6,981 bases of DNA from Desulfomicrobiaceae bacterium (GCA_003530935.1 DPEO01000154.1:4246-11226); one strand, 5' to 3'. Positions 1 to 6,051 are shown, counted from the first letter of the stretch. Program-made: numbers and translations. Notes: generated by a model not told the origin, from the letters alone.

Positions 1-917
1 GAGACCTTCATCTCTTCGCGCATGTCCAAGTTGTTGTTGGACGCACAGCCATCGGTGCCCAGGCCCACCCGCACTCCGGCGCGACGCAGCGCACCGTAGT
101 CCAAAGCCCCGGAGGCCAGTTTCATGTTGGATACCGGACTATGCACCACCCCCACCCCGTGGCGGGCAAGGAGCTCCCGCTCGGCGTCGTCCAGCCAGAC
201 CCCATGGGCCGCCACCACATGCGGGCCGAGCACCCCAAGGCGGTCCAGGTACACCACCGGCCGCACCCCGTGCTCCCGCACGCAGTCTTCCACCTCTTTG
301 CGCGTCTCGGAAAGATGCAGGTGGAGGATGAGACCGTGCTCCCGGGCAAAGTCCGACAACCACACCAGCGACGGCGCCGACACCGAATAGATGGCATGAG
401 CACCCACCACGAAGAAGACCGAATCCGGATCCTCCAGGCTTTGCGTGTACAGGTCCGTCACCTGCCGACGCATGGCCTCGGCGCGTGCCGGGTCGCCAAA
501 ATCGAAAAAGGCCCCGCACACCCCGGCGCGCAGTCCCATCTCCACGGCGGCGCGGACCGTGGCCCGCGGGTGCCAGTACATGTCCACGAAAAAGGTGGTG
601 CCGGTCTTGATCATCTCCAGGCAGGCGAGCTTGGCCCCCCAATAGACGTCTTCGGCGCTCAAGTGGGCCTCAAAGGGCCAAATCTTGGTGGAGAGCCAGG
701 AATGGAGCTCCATGTCGTCGGCGTAGCCGCGCAGGAGCGTCATGGCCGCATGGGTATGGCCATTGGAGAAGGACGGGAACAGGGCCAAGGACCGGGCGTC
801 CAGCACCTCGTCCGCCGGCAGGGAAATCTCCGGGGCGATGGCGGCAAAGCGGCCATCTTCGATGAGCACGTCCCGCACCCCTTCGGGGAGCAGGGCCCCA
901 CGGATCAAAAGGGACAT
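1..917 (-). CDS. SAH/MTA deaminase-like amidohydrolase (C-terminus missing)
   Basis: This is a metal-dependent hydrolase of the amidohydrolase superfamily. It most resembles the group that deaminates S-adenosylhomocysteine, methylthioadenosine or related amino-purines. The window holds the first 305 residues; the 3' end lies beyond position 1. After a short N-terminal beta domain come the metal-binding HTH (His54, His56, in NGHTHAAMTLLRG), GAHAIYS with His174, LHLHLSE (His199, His201, Glu204), AAHG (His238) and the catalytic Asp289 in GTDGCASNNN. All key residues are present, so the visible part looks functional. The ATG at 917 was chosen because GGAGG (plus-strand 923-927) sits 6 nt upstream. 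It lies 56 bp after pdxT on the same strand and could be the third gene of that transcript. The exact substrate cannot be read from sequence; guanine deaminase-like or chlorohydrolase-like paralogues remain possible. Confidence 0.88.
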   Translation of the reverse strand, partial: MSLLIRGALLPEGVRDVLIEDGRFAAIAPEISLPADEVLDARSLALFPSFSNGHTHAAMTLLRGYADDMELHSWLSTKIWPFEAHLSAEDVYWGAKLACLEMIKTGTTFFVDMYWHPRATVRAAVEMGLRAGVCGAFFDFGDPARAEAMRRQVTDLYTQSLEDPDSVFFVVGAHAIYSVSAPSLVWLSDFAREHGLILHLHLSETRKEVEDCVREHGVRPVVYLDRLGVLGPHVVAAHGVWLDDAERELLARHGVGVVHSPVSNMKLASGALDYGALRRAGVRVGLGTDGCASNNNLDMREEMKV

Positions 918-938
918 AGCGACCTCCGCACGCATTTC

Positions 939-977
939 TTGACAGGCAGAGGTGCGCGAGGAACGCGCCCCTGTCAA
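939..977. repeat. Inverted repeat between pdxT and the amidohydrolase gene
   Basis: TTGACAGG (939-946) and CCTGTCAA (970-977) are perfect 8-bp inverted arms. Inside them GCGCG and CGCGC can extend the hairpin across an internal loop. The structure includes the pdxT stop codon and most of the gap before the next gene. No T-run follows on either strand, so it is not a standard intrinsic terminator. It may be an mRNA-processing or stability hairpin, or an operator. Confidence 0.4.
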
Positions 978-1528
978 CGGCACTGCTGCGCCCACAGGGC
1001 GTGCAGGCGCGTGTCGGCGGTGAGTTCCGGATGAAAGGCCGTGGCCCAGATCATTCCCTGGCGCACGCCGACCACCTCATCCCCACGCCAGGCCAAGGGG
1101 AGCACGGTCTTTCCCCAGGCCACCAGGCGCGGGGCGCGGATGAACACCCCAGGGAAGGCTCCCAGGTCCGCCACCTGCACCTCGGCCTGAAAGCTCTCCC
1201 GCTGGCGGCCATAGGCGTTGCGCGCCACCTGGATGTCCATCACCCCCAACGTGGTCTGATGGCGCCCCGGATCCCGGGCCAAGAACACCAATCCGGCGCA
1301 CACCCCCCACACCGGCCGCGTGGCGGCGAAGGAGCGCAGCGGCTCCACGAGCCCGCCGGCGGCGGCAAGGATACCCAAGCTGGTACTCTCTCCGCCGGGG
1401 ATGATGAGGCCGCAGAGCCCTTCCAGGTCCTTGGGGACACGCACCTGCCGGTGCGCAATGCCCAAACGCGCAAGGGCCGCGGCGTGCTCGGCAAAGCCCC
1501 CTTGCAGGGCCAGCACTCCGATGCGCAT
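974..1528 (-). CDS. pdxT: Pyridoxal 5'-phosphate synthase glutaminase subunit PdxT
   Basis: This class I (triad) glutamine amidotransferase of 184 residues hydrolyses glutamine and channels ammonia to PdxS for cofactor synthesis in the DXP-independent vitamin B6 pathway. The N-terminus MRIGVLALQGGFAEH is typical of the family. GGES (45-48) forms the oxyanion region, Cys77 in GVCAGL is the nucleophile, and His166 and Glu168 in AFHPEL complete the triad. RNAYGRQRESF (about 103-113) is also a PdxT hallmark. The ATG at 1528 overlaps the pdxS stop by one base (TGATG), which implies translational coupling. A GTG three bases upstream (1531) is an alternative start that would add one residue; the GAGG in the end of pdxS is better spaced for the ATG. 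Length is close to the usual 185-200. Cytoplasmic, acting in the PdxS12-PdxT12 complex. Confidence 0.96.
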   Translation of the reverse strand: MRIGVLALQGGFAEHAAALARLGIAHRQVRVPKDLEGLCGLIIPGGESTSLGILAAAGGLVEPLRSFAATRPVWGVCAGLVFLARDPGRHQTTLGVMDIQVARNAYGRQRESFQAEVQVADLGAFPGVFIRAPRLVAWGKTVLPLAWRGDEVVGVRQGMIWATAFHPELTADTRLHALWAQQCR

Positions 1529-2406
1529 CACCAGCCCCTCTGCGCCAGACGGGCCGCGTCCGCCAATTGCTGCACCGCCACGCCGCTCATGGCCTCGCCC
1601 AGGCCGGCGCTGATCTCGGCGAGTTTCTCAAAATCGGCAAAATGCGTGACCGCCTGGACAATGGCCCGGGCGCGGGCCTGCGGGTCCGCACTCTTGAAGA
1701 TGCCGGAGCCCACGAACACCCCGTCCATGCCCAAGTGCATCATGAGCGCCGCATCGGCCGGCGTGGCGATGCCGCCAGCGGCGAAGTGCACCACCGGCAA
1801 CCGGCCAAGCTGGCGCGTCTTCCAGACCAAATCCAGCGGGGCACGCAACTCCTTGGCATAGGCCGCCACCTCGTCTTCCGCCATGGCGCACAGCTTCCGG
1901 ATGGCCCCCTGCACCAGGCGGGCATGCCGCACTGCCTCGGACACGTCGCCTGTACCCGCCTCGCCCTTGGTGCGGATCATGGCCGCGCCCTCGGCAACCC
2001 GGCGCAAGGCCTCGCCCAGGTCGCGGCAGCCGCACACGAACGGCACGCGAAAGCTCCGCTTGTCGATATGATGGGCCTCGTCCGCCGGGGTCAGGACTTC
2101 ACTCTCGTCGATGTAGTCCACGCCCACGGCCTCCAGGATGCGGGCCTCCACGAAATGGCCGATGCGGCATTTGGCCATGACCGGGATGCTCACCGCAGCC
2201 ATGATCTCGCGAATGAGCCCAGGGTCGGACATGCGCGCCACCCCGCCCTGGGCGCGGATATCCGCCGGTACCCGCTCCAAGGCCATGACCGCGCAGGCCC
2301 CGGCCTGCTCCGCCACCACCGCCTGCTCCGGGCTCACCACGTCCATGATCACCCCACCCTTGAGCATGCGCGCTAGTCCCTCGCCCAATACGTCACGTGT
2401 CTCCAT
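1528..2406 (-). CDS. pdxS: Pyridoxal 5'-phosphate synthase lyase subunit PdxS
   Basis: This 292-residue (beta/alpha)8-barrel enzyme condenses ribose 5-phosphate, glyceraldehyde 3-phosphate and ammonia (supplied by PdxT) to make PLP. The sequence matches the family end to end. It has GGVIMDV with Asp22, MAKCRIGHFVEA with the Schiff-base Lys79, DYIDESEVLTPAD, and RTKGEAGTG with the second catalytic Lys147. The phosphate-binding HFAAGGIATPADAA and GSGIFKS follow. The ATG at 2406 has a perfect AAGGAGG (plus-strand 2413-2419) 6 nt upstream and gives the usual family length. An in-frame extension to 2460 would add 18 unconserved residues and is rejected. It is the first gene of the pdxS-pdxT transcript. 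No MocR-type regulator (PdxR) is visible nearby. Confidence 0.98.
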   Translation of the reverse strand: METRDVLGEGLARMLKGGVIMDVVSPEQAVVAEQAGACAVMALERVPADIRAQGGVARMSDPGLIREIMAAVSIPVMAKCRIGHFVEARILEAVGVDYIDESEVLTPADEAHHIDKRSFRVPFVCGCRDLGEALRRVAEGAAMIRTKGEAGTGDVSEAVRHARLVQGAIRKLCAMAEDEVAAYAKELRAPLDLVWKTRQLGRLPVVHFAAGGIATPADAALMMHLGMDGVFVGSGIFKSADPQARARAIVQAVTHFADFEKLAEISAGLGEAMSGVAVQQLADAARLAQRGW

Positions 2407-2577
2407 CGTCGTCCTCCTTGTGATTGCTGGCAAAACGCCATGATGCCCACCCGCGGGCACAGCACAAGAAGGAATCCTTGAGGAACAAAATCAGGAGGAA
2501 TTTTCCTGGTTGAGCCCCTGAAGACAGCAGATCACAACATGGGGGAGAAAAACCAGCCGCATCTCCAAGGAGGTCCC
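2407..2577. promoter_or_regulatory. Divergent intergenic region between pdxS and the small Fe-S gene
   Basis: This 171-bp gap must drive both divergent genes. Each edge has a near-ideal Shine-Dalgarno: AAGGAGG for pdxS and AAGGAGG at 2567-2573 for the small gene. Promoter matches are weak. On the minus strand TTGTGC (2467-2462) and CATCAT (2445-2440) are 16 bp apart. On the plus strand TTGAGC (2510-2515) and CACAAC (2533-2538) are 17 bp apart. Small inverted repeats occur (TGCCC/GGGCA around 2444-2459; AAGGA/TCCTT at 2469-2479). No known riboswitch is recognised. Confidence 0.3.
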
Positions 2578-2799
2578 ATGTCCGCCCCATCGCCGACCAT
2601 CTGCTTTTGCTTCGGTTATACCGAGGCCGACATCATCGCCGACGTCCGGGCCCATGGCCGAAGCACCATCATGGAAGGTATTGTGCGTGAAAAGGCCCAG
2701 GGCGGCTGCAGCTGCGCCACCACCAATCCCAAAGGCCGCTGATGTCTGGCGGACGTCCGCCAGGTGGTGGACCGCACCCTGGGCCGCAGAGCCCTGTGA
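2578..2799 (+). CDS. Small BFD/CopZ-like [2Fe-2S] protein, probable selenoprotein (in-frame UGA at 2740-2742)
   Basis: Read through the first TGA, this encodes 73 residues: 54 residues, selenocysteine at position 55 and 18 more. The conserved core is ICFCFGYTEADI, then HGRSTIMEGIV, GGCSC, NPKGR-U-C and LADVRQVVD. Cys9/Cys11 and Cys44/Cys46, with Sec55/Cys56, are candidate ligands or a redox pair. The architecture resembles BFD-like [2Fe-2S] domains and the Fe-S part of CopZ-type metallochaperones. From memory, such relatives carry Cys-Cys at the U-C position. Evidence for recoding: TGT follows TGA directly, 16 of the 18 downstream codons end in G or C like the neighbours, they form a BFD-like final helix, and a SECIS-like hairpin overlaps them. 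The ATG at 2578 has AAGGAGG 4 nt upstream; the in-frame ATG at 2539 lacks support. It is a single-gene unit, divergent from pdxS and convergent with the next gene. Function could be metal or sulfur delivery or electron transfer. If TGA is a true stop, the product is a 54-residue protein lacking the last helix. Confidence 0.75.
2746..2763. repeat. Perfect 18-bp palindrome just after the in-frame TGA
   Basis: CTGGCGGACGTCCGCCAG is fully self-complementary and begins three bases after the TGA at 2740-2742. As RNA it can form a 7-bp stem with an ACGU loop. No T-tract follows, so an intrinsic terminator is unlikely. It lies within the proposed read-through coding region and shares bases with the SECIS-like hairpin, so the two folds compete. 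Confidence 0.6.
2749..2775 (+). promoter_or_regulatory. Candidate bacterial SECIS hairpin
   Basis: Bases 2755-2761 (GUCCGCC) pair with 2766-2772 (GGUGGAC) through seven pairs including one G-U, closing an AGGU apical loop at 2762-2765. An alternative lower extension pairs GCGG (2749-2752) with CCGC (2772-2775), leaving a small 5' bulge. The loop begins 19 nt after the UGA. Bacterial SECIS elements recognised by SelB lie just downstream of the UGA, inside the coding region, and need a G near the start of the apical loop. The E. coli fdhF element has an AGGUCU loop 17 nt after its UGA. The match is by eye, not by a folding program. Confidence 0.55.
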
Positions 2800-2818
2800 C
2801 GACGCCGGAGTCAGACCA

Positions 2819-2831
2819 CCCCGAAAAGGGG
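2819..2831. terminator. Possible weak hairpin between convergent genes
   Basis: CCCC and GGGG flank a GAAAA loop in the 48-bp gap between two convergent genes. The stem has only four pairs and there is no T-run, so it could serve as at most a weak or Rho-assisted end signal. Confidence 0.15.
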
Positions 2832-2847
2832 CACCCGCAACGCCGAT

Positions 2848-3309
2848 CTACTGCACCGTCCCCCGGGCCTCCCGGGCCAGTTCCGCCACTTTGGCGCGCA
2901 GATACTGGGCCACGAGATCGCCCATGTCCGGATCGGTCGCATGGGCGGCGGCGTACTCCCGCAAGTCGGCCTCCATCTGCGCCTCCATGCGGGCGGACTC
3001 CAGGAACATGAGAAACACCAGGCACAAGGCCGCGTCGTTTTCTTCCCCACCGCTCACGAGCACCTGCAGTTGGGCATCCGGGATGGTCTCCAGCAGCCGG
3101 TCCACAAATGCGGAAATCCATTTCTCGTAGAGCTTGGGCATGAGCGCCGGCACCAGCTCCGCCAAGCGGGTGGCGGCGTCGGGGGTGATATTGGGAAGCG
3201 TGACGAGAAGATACTCGCGAATGGCCTCGTGGCGCTGCGGTTCACTCCATTGGAATTTACCCAGTATGGTCAAAAAGACCTTGGCCCGGATCTCGCTGGA
3301 AGAAAGCAT
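2848..3309 (-). CDS. Uncharacterised 153-residue helical protein
   Basis: I do not recognise a named family. The 153-residue product starts MLSSSEIRAKVFLTILGKF and appears almost entirely alpha-helical and soluble. It has no signal peptide and only one cysteine (Cys96). A moderately hydrophobic stretch at about 94-104 (ALCLVFLMFLE) is too short and too amphipathic for a confident membrane segment. The C-terminal third is rich in Glu, Ala and Arg and looks like an extended amphipathic helix. The ATG at 3309 has GGAGA 5 nt upstream. The gap after the exonuclease stop is only 14 bp, so it is probably the last gene of the hypD-hypE-exonuclease transcript. An in-frame upstream extension to 3705 runs through the exonuclease gene in another frame and is discounted. 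Confidence 0.75.
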   Translation of the reverse strand: MLSSSEIRAKVFLTILGKFQWSEPQRHEAIREYLLVTLPNITPDAATRLAELVPALMPKLYEKWISAFVDRLLETIPDAQLQVLVSGGEENDAALCLVFLMFLESARMEAQMEADLREYAAAHATDPDMGDLVAQYLRAKVAELAREARGTVQ

Positions 3310-3323
3310 CGTATTCTCCGAAA

Positions 3324-3854
3324 TCAAGGATGATCGAAATAGGGGGAAAGCAGCTCGGGCGCATCCTTCTGGATGGCCAAAACGATGCGCGCGCACGCCC
3401 ATGCGTCGGAAGCGGCGTCGTGGTGCTTCAAGGAAATGCCCAAGTGCCGGCACACCGCAGGCAAGGCTGCGGAAGGAAGATTCCATGCCTTGCGGGAAAG
3501 GCGCACCGTGCAGACGAAGGGCACTGCCGGAATGGGGATGCCGTAACGCCCACAGCAGGCGGCAAGCACACCGCGATCGAAGGGCGCGTTGTGGGCGGCC
3601 AGAAACCGCGCTCCGGCCACAAGGGGGGCGATCTGCGGCCACAACTGCCCAAAATCCGGGGCATCGGCCACCATGGCCGGGGTGATGCCATGAATGCGGA
3701 CGCAAAACGGCGAAAAGGTCAGGTGCGGGGGCCGGATGAGACGCGCCAGCCGCGCCGTCACCCGCCCGGCCTCCACCCGCACCAGGCCCACGGCGCAGGC
3801 GCTCTCGCGGCTGCCGTCCGCGGTCTCGAAATCCAGGGCGACAAAGACGGACAT
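3324..3854 (-). CDS. DnaQ-like DEDDh 3'-5' exonuclease
   Basis: This is a 176-residue single-domain exonuclease of the RNase H-like fold, related to the epsilon proofreading subunit of DNA polymerase III and to the PolC exonuclease domain. All DEDDh residues are visible: Asp8 and Glu10 in ALDFET, Asp93 in AHNAPFD, and His145 and Asp150 in HHDAASDA. The RIHGIT segment (53-58) is another family signature. No polymerase, BRCT or UvrC-like domain is attached. The ATG at 3854 overlaps the hypE stop by one base (TGATG), so translation is probably coupled to hypE. Likely substrate is single-stranded DNA or short oligonucleotides. Why it sits in a hydrogenase-maturation operon is unclear; simple co-transcription is the likeliest explanation. 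Confidence 0.9.
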   Translation of the reverse strand: MSVFVALDFETADGSRESACAVGLVRVEAGRVTARLARLIRPPHLTFSPFCVRIHGITPAMVADAPDFGQLWPQIAPLVAGARFLAAHNAPFDRGVLAACCGRYGIPIPAVPFVCTVRLSRKAWNLPSAALPAVCRHLGISLKHHDAASDAWACARIVLAIQKDAPELLSPYFDHP

Positions 3855-4852
3855 CAGCAGATGCGCGGCAGCTGCTCGCCCTCCAGCATATCCGCCAGGC
3901 GCTGGCCGCCCAAGGGCGTGGTGATCACCACCCGGCTGGGGCCGGCCTTGGCCGTACCGATGCGTGCGGCGTGCCGGCCCAAGGGATGGGCGCGCAAGGC
4001 CGCCAGGGCGGCGTCGCCATGCGCCTCAGGCACCAGGCACACGAGTTTGCCCTCGTTGGCGAGATAGAGCGGATCGAGCCCCAAGAAAGAGCATCCGGAA
4101 GCCACTTCCGGCCGCACCGGCACGGCCGCTTCCTCCACCTGGATCTCCACGCCCGATTGGGCGGCGATTTCATTCAAGGTGGTGATGAGGCCGCCGCGGG
4201 TGGGGTCGCGCAGCACGTGCACCTCGGGCACCGCCGCAAGCACGGCCTCCACCAGGCCGTTTAAGCTCGCACAGTCGGAAACCACCGGCACGTCGAAGGA
4301 AAGGCCTTCGCGGCTCGCCATGATGGCCAGACCATGGTCCCCCAGAAAGCCGCTCACGAGCACCGCGTCTCCGGGCCGGGCCCGGTGGCCGCTGGGTGCG
4401 GGCTGCGCCAACACCTCACCGATGCCGGTGGTGGTGATGAACATGCCGTCCGCCGCACCTTTGGGCACCACCTTGGTATCTCCGGCCACCACGAGCACCC
4501 CGGCCTCCTTGGCGGCTTTGGCCATGGAGGTGACGATGCGCTCGAGGTCCGCCACCAAGAAGCCCTCTTCGATGATGAAGGCCGCGGTGAGGAAGCGGGG
4601 CCGGGCGCCGAGCATGGCCACGTCGTTGACCGTACCGTGCACCGCCAAGGCGCCGATATCGCCGCCAGGGAAAAAGAGCGGGCTCACGGTGAATCCGTCG
4701 GTGCTCACCGCCACAGGCCCGGAAACGGGCAAGAGTGCGGCGTCGTCCATGCGGGTGAGATAGTCGTTATCCAGCAGCCGGAAAAAGAGGTCGTGGATCA
4801 GGCGGTGCGAGGCCTTGCCCCCGCTTCCGGCGTCCAAGAGAATGCGGTCCAT
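3854..4852 (-). CDS. hypE: Hydrogenase maturation factor HypE (carbamoyl dehydratase)
   Basis: HypE takes a carbamoyl group from HypF onto its C-terminal cysteine and dehydrates it with ATP to a thiocyanate. It then passes cyanide to the iron held by the HypC-HypD complex in building the [NiFe]-hydrogenase Fe(CN)2CO centre. The 332-residue product has the PurM/SelD-like ATP-binding fold: GSGG at 9-12, MDDAALLP (35-42), STDGFTVSPLFFPGGDIG (50-67), VHGTVNDVAMLGA, AGDTKVV (123-129) and RDPTRGG (215-221). It ends in the diagnostic PRIC with the acceptor Cys332 as last residue. The ATG at 4852 has AAGGA (plus-strand 4860-4864) 7 nt upstream; longer in-frame readings run back into hypD and are not real. 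The gap to hypD is 19 bp. Confidence 0.97.
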   Translation of the reverse strand: MDRILLDAGSGGKASHRLIHDLFFRLLDNDYLTRMDDAALLPVSGPVAVSTDGFTVSPLFFPGGDIGALAVHGTVNDVAMLGARPRFLTAAFIIEEGFLVADLERIVTSMAKAAKEAGVLVVAGDTKVVPKGAADGMFITTTGIGEVLAQPAPSGHRARPGDAVLVSGFLGDHGLAIMASREGLSFDVPVVSDCASLNGLVEAVLAAVPEVHVLRDPTRGGLITTLNEIAAQSGVEIQVEEAAVPVRPEVASGCSFLGLDPLYLANEGKLVCLVPEAHGDAALAALRAHPLGRHAARIGTAKAGPSRVVITTPLGGQRLADMLEGEQLPRIC

Positions 4853-4871
4853 AGGGAGGTCCTTACCCGGG

Positions 4872-5966
4872 CTAGCGCACCCGGTATTTGAAGTATGCGG
4901 CGCACGAGCCTTCCGTGGACACCATGCACGGTCCCACCGGAGCTGCCGGGGTGCAGGCCCGACCGAAGAGCGGGCACCCGTCCGGGGCGAGTTTACCCTT
5001 GAGCACCTCGCCGCAGCGGCAGCCGGGGATGGGCGGCACGTCCTGCTCTTCCACGGCGAACACCACGCGGGCGTCCCACGGGGCGTACTCGGGCCGCAGG
5101 GCGAGACCGCTGCGCGGGATGACACCGATGCCGCGCCAGGGGGCGTCGGTGACGGCGAATACCTCGTGCAAAATGGCCATGGCCCGGGGGTTGCCTGCGT
5201 CCGCCACCACCCGGCGATAGCAGTTTTCCACCCGCGCCGTGCCGCTTGCGGTCATCTCCGCCAGGGTCTTGATGGCATCCAGGACGTCCACGGGCTCGAA
5301 ACCGGCGACCACTGACGGGATGCCGTGCTCCGTGGCCAGGAATTGGTACGGCTCGGTGCCGATGATGGCGGAGACATGGCCAGGGAGGAGGAAGGCATCC
5401 AGAGAGATGTCCGGGTCCGCGGCCAAGGCGGCCAGGGCCGGCGGCACCAGCTTGTGCATGCTCAGCACGGAAAAGTTCATGATCTCCCGCGCCTTGGCCA
5501 TCTGGAGGGTGGCCGCCACCGCAGGCGCCGTGGTCTCGAAGCCCACGCCCAAGAACACCACCTGCTCTTCGGGATGCGAGGCGGCCCACTCCAGGGCATC
5601 GGCCGGAGAATAGACGATCTTCACCCTGGCGCCCTCGGCCTGGGCGGCCTTGAGGCTGCGGCCCCCGGGGCCGGGAACGCGCATGAGATCGCCAAAGGTG
5701 GCCACGGTCACGTTGGGGCGGGAGGCCAAATCCAAAAACGCCGCCACCTCGCGGTCATGGGTGACACACACCGGGCACCCTGGCCCGGAGAGATGATCCA
5801 CTACGTCCGCCAGCACCGAGCGGATGCCGGAGCGGAAAATGGCCACCGTATGGGTGCCGCACACCTCCATGAAACGAAGGCGCCGGCCCGCCAACCGCTC
5901 GCGAATGGCCCCCACCAAAGAGCGGCACAACGCGGGATCATGAAAGCCATCAATACGCTGATCCAT
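4872..5966 (-). CDS. hypD: Hydrogenase maturation factor HypD (Fe-S scaffold)
   Basis: HypD, with HypC, holds the iron on which the Fe(CN)2CO cofactor of [NiFe] hydrogenases is assembled, and it carries a [4Fe-4S] cluster that supplies electrons for cyanide transfer. The 364-residue product is full length. It shows CGTHT (Cys36-Thr40), GPGCPVC (61-67, Cys64 and Cys67), GFETTAP (142-148), the FLLPGHVSAIIG segment (192-203), and a C-terminal cysteine-rich part with Cys316, Cys318, Cys331, Cys338, Cys347 and Cys355. All expected catalytic and cluster motifs are intact. The ATG at 5966 has AGGAGG 4 nt upstream. It is the first gene of the probable hypD-hypE-exonuclease-hypothetical operon. hypC, hypF, hypA and hypB are not in this window, and the gene directly upstream is divergent, so hypC does not directly precede hypD here. 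Confidence 0.97.
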   Translation of the reverse strand: MDQRIDGFHDPALCRSLVGAIRERLAGRRLRFMEVCGTHTVAIFRSGIRSVLADVVDHLSGPGCPVCVTHDREVAAFLDLASRPNVTVATFGDLMRVPGPGGRSLKAAQAEGARVKIVYSPADALEWAASHPEEQVVFLGVGFETTAPAVAATLQMAKAREIMNFSVLSMHKLVPPALAALAADPDISLDAFLLPGHVSAIIGTEPYQFLATEHGIPSVVAGFEPVDVLDAIKTLAEMTASGTARVENCYRRVVADAGNPRAMAILHEVFAVTDAPWRGIGVIPRSGLALRPEYAPWDARVVFAVEEQDVPPIPGCRCGEVLKGKLAPDGCPLFGRACTPAAPVGPCMVSTEGSCAAYFKYRVR

Positions 5967-6003
5967 GGGACCTCCTGCCAGGGATAGAGAGCGCGCAAGG
6001 CGT

Positions 6004-6031
6004 TTGCTTTTACCGGCGACCCTGCTAAAGG
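6004..6031 (+). promoter_or_regulatory. Possible weak promoter for the HD-domain gene
   Basis: TTGCTT (6004-6009) and TAAAGG (6026-6031) are 16 bp apart, each matching half of the sigma-70 consensus. The implied start near 6038 would suit the downstream gene. The -10 box would overlap that of the divergent hypD promoter. Confidence 0.2.
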
Positions 6032-6051
6032 CCGGCCTTGGGCCGTGTCAA
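6024..6051 (-). promoter_or_regulatory. Candidate sigma-70 promoter for the hypD operon
   Basis: On the minus strand a perfect -35 box TTGACA (6051-6046) is followed after 16 bp by TTTAGC (6029-6024), a 3-of-6 match to the -10 box. It lies about 60 bp upstream of hypD with no gene between. No clear sigma-54 -24/-12 element was seen. Confidence 0.4.
6028..6039. repeat. 12-bp perfect palindrome in the hypD/HD-gene control region
   Basis: AAGGCCGGCCTT is perfectly self-complementary. It falls mostly between the -10 and -35 boxes of the proposed hypD promoter, where an operator could act. It may also be chance in such GC-rich DNA. Confidence 0.35.

Noticed and set aside
141..1034. Long plus-strand open frame (297 codons) opposite the amidohydrolase gene
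   Set aside because: The translation is rich in His, Arg, Gly and Pro with no motif. It is the antisense shadow of a well-supported gene in GC-rich DNA.
1001..2376. Plus-strand open frames opposite pdxT and pdxS (1001-1861 and 1567-2376)
   Set aside because: They lie antisense to clearly conserved pdxST sequence, with biased low-complexity composition and no recognisable domain.
2407..2460. N-terminal extension of pdxS by 18 residues
   Set aside because: The ATG at 2406 has a perfect Shine-Dalgarno and the standard family N-terminus; the extension would translate that Shine-Dalgarno region.
2490..2515. AGGAGG at about 2493-2498 as the ribosome-binding site of a leader peptide
   Set aside because: No ATG or GTG follows at suitable spacing; the nearest TTG opens only a three-codon frame.
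2539..2577. Upstream ATG at 2539 for the small Fe-S gene
   Set aside because: The ATG at 2578 has an ideal Shine-Dalgarno 4 nt upstream; the extra 13 residues would encode across it and look unconserved.
2746..2763. The palindrome as a Rho-independent terminator for a 54-residue protein
   Set aside because: There is no T-tract after the stem, and the downstream bases read as well-biased coding sequence in the same frame.
3310..3705. Upstream extension of the 153-residue protein
   Set aside because: It runs inside the exonuclease gene in another frame with unnatural composition; ATG 3309 has a good ribosome-binding site.
4853..5125. Upstream extension of hypE
   Set aside because: It overlaps the conserved Cys-rich end of hypD in another frame; the true HypE start is at 4852.
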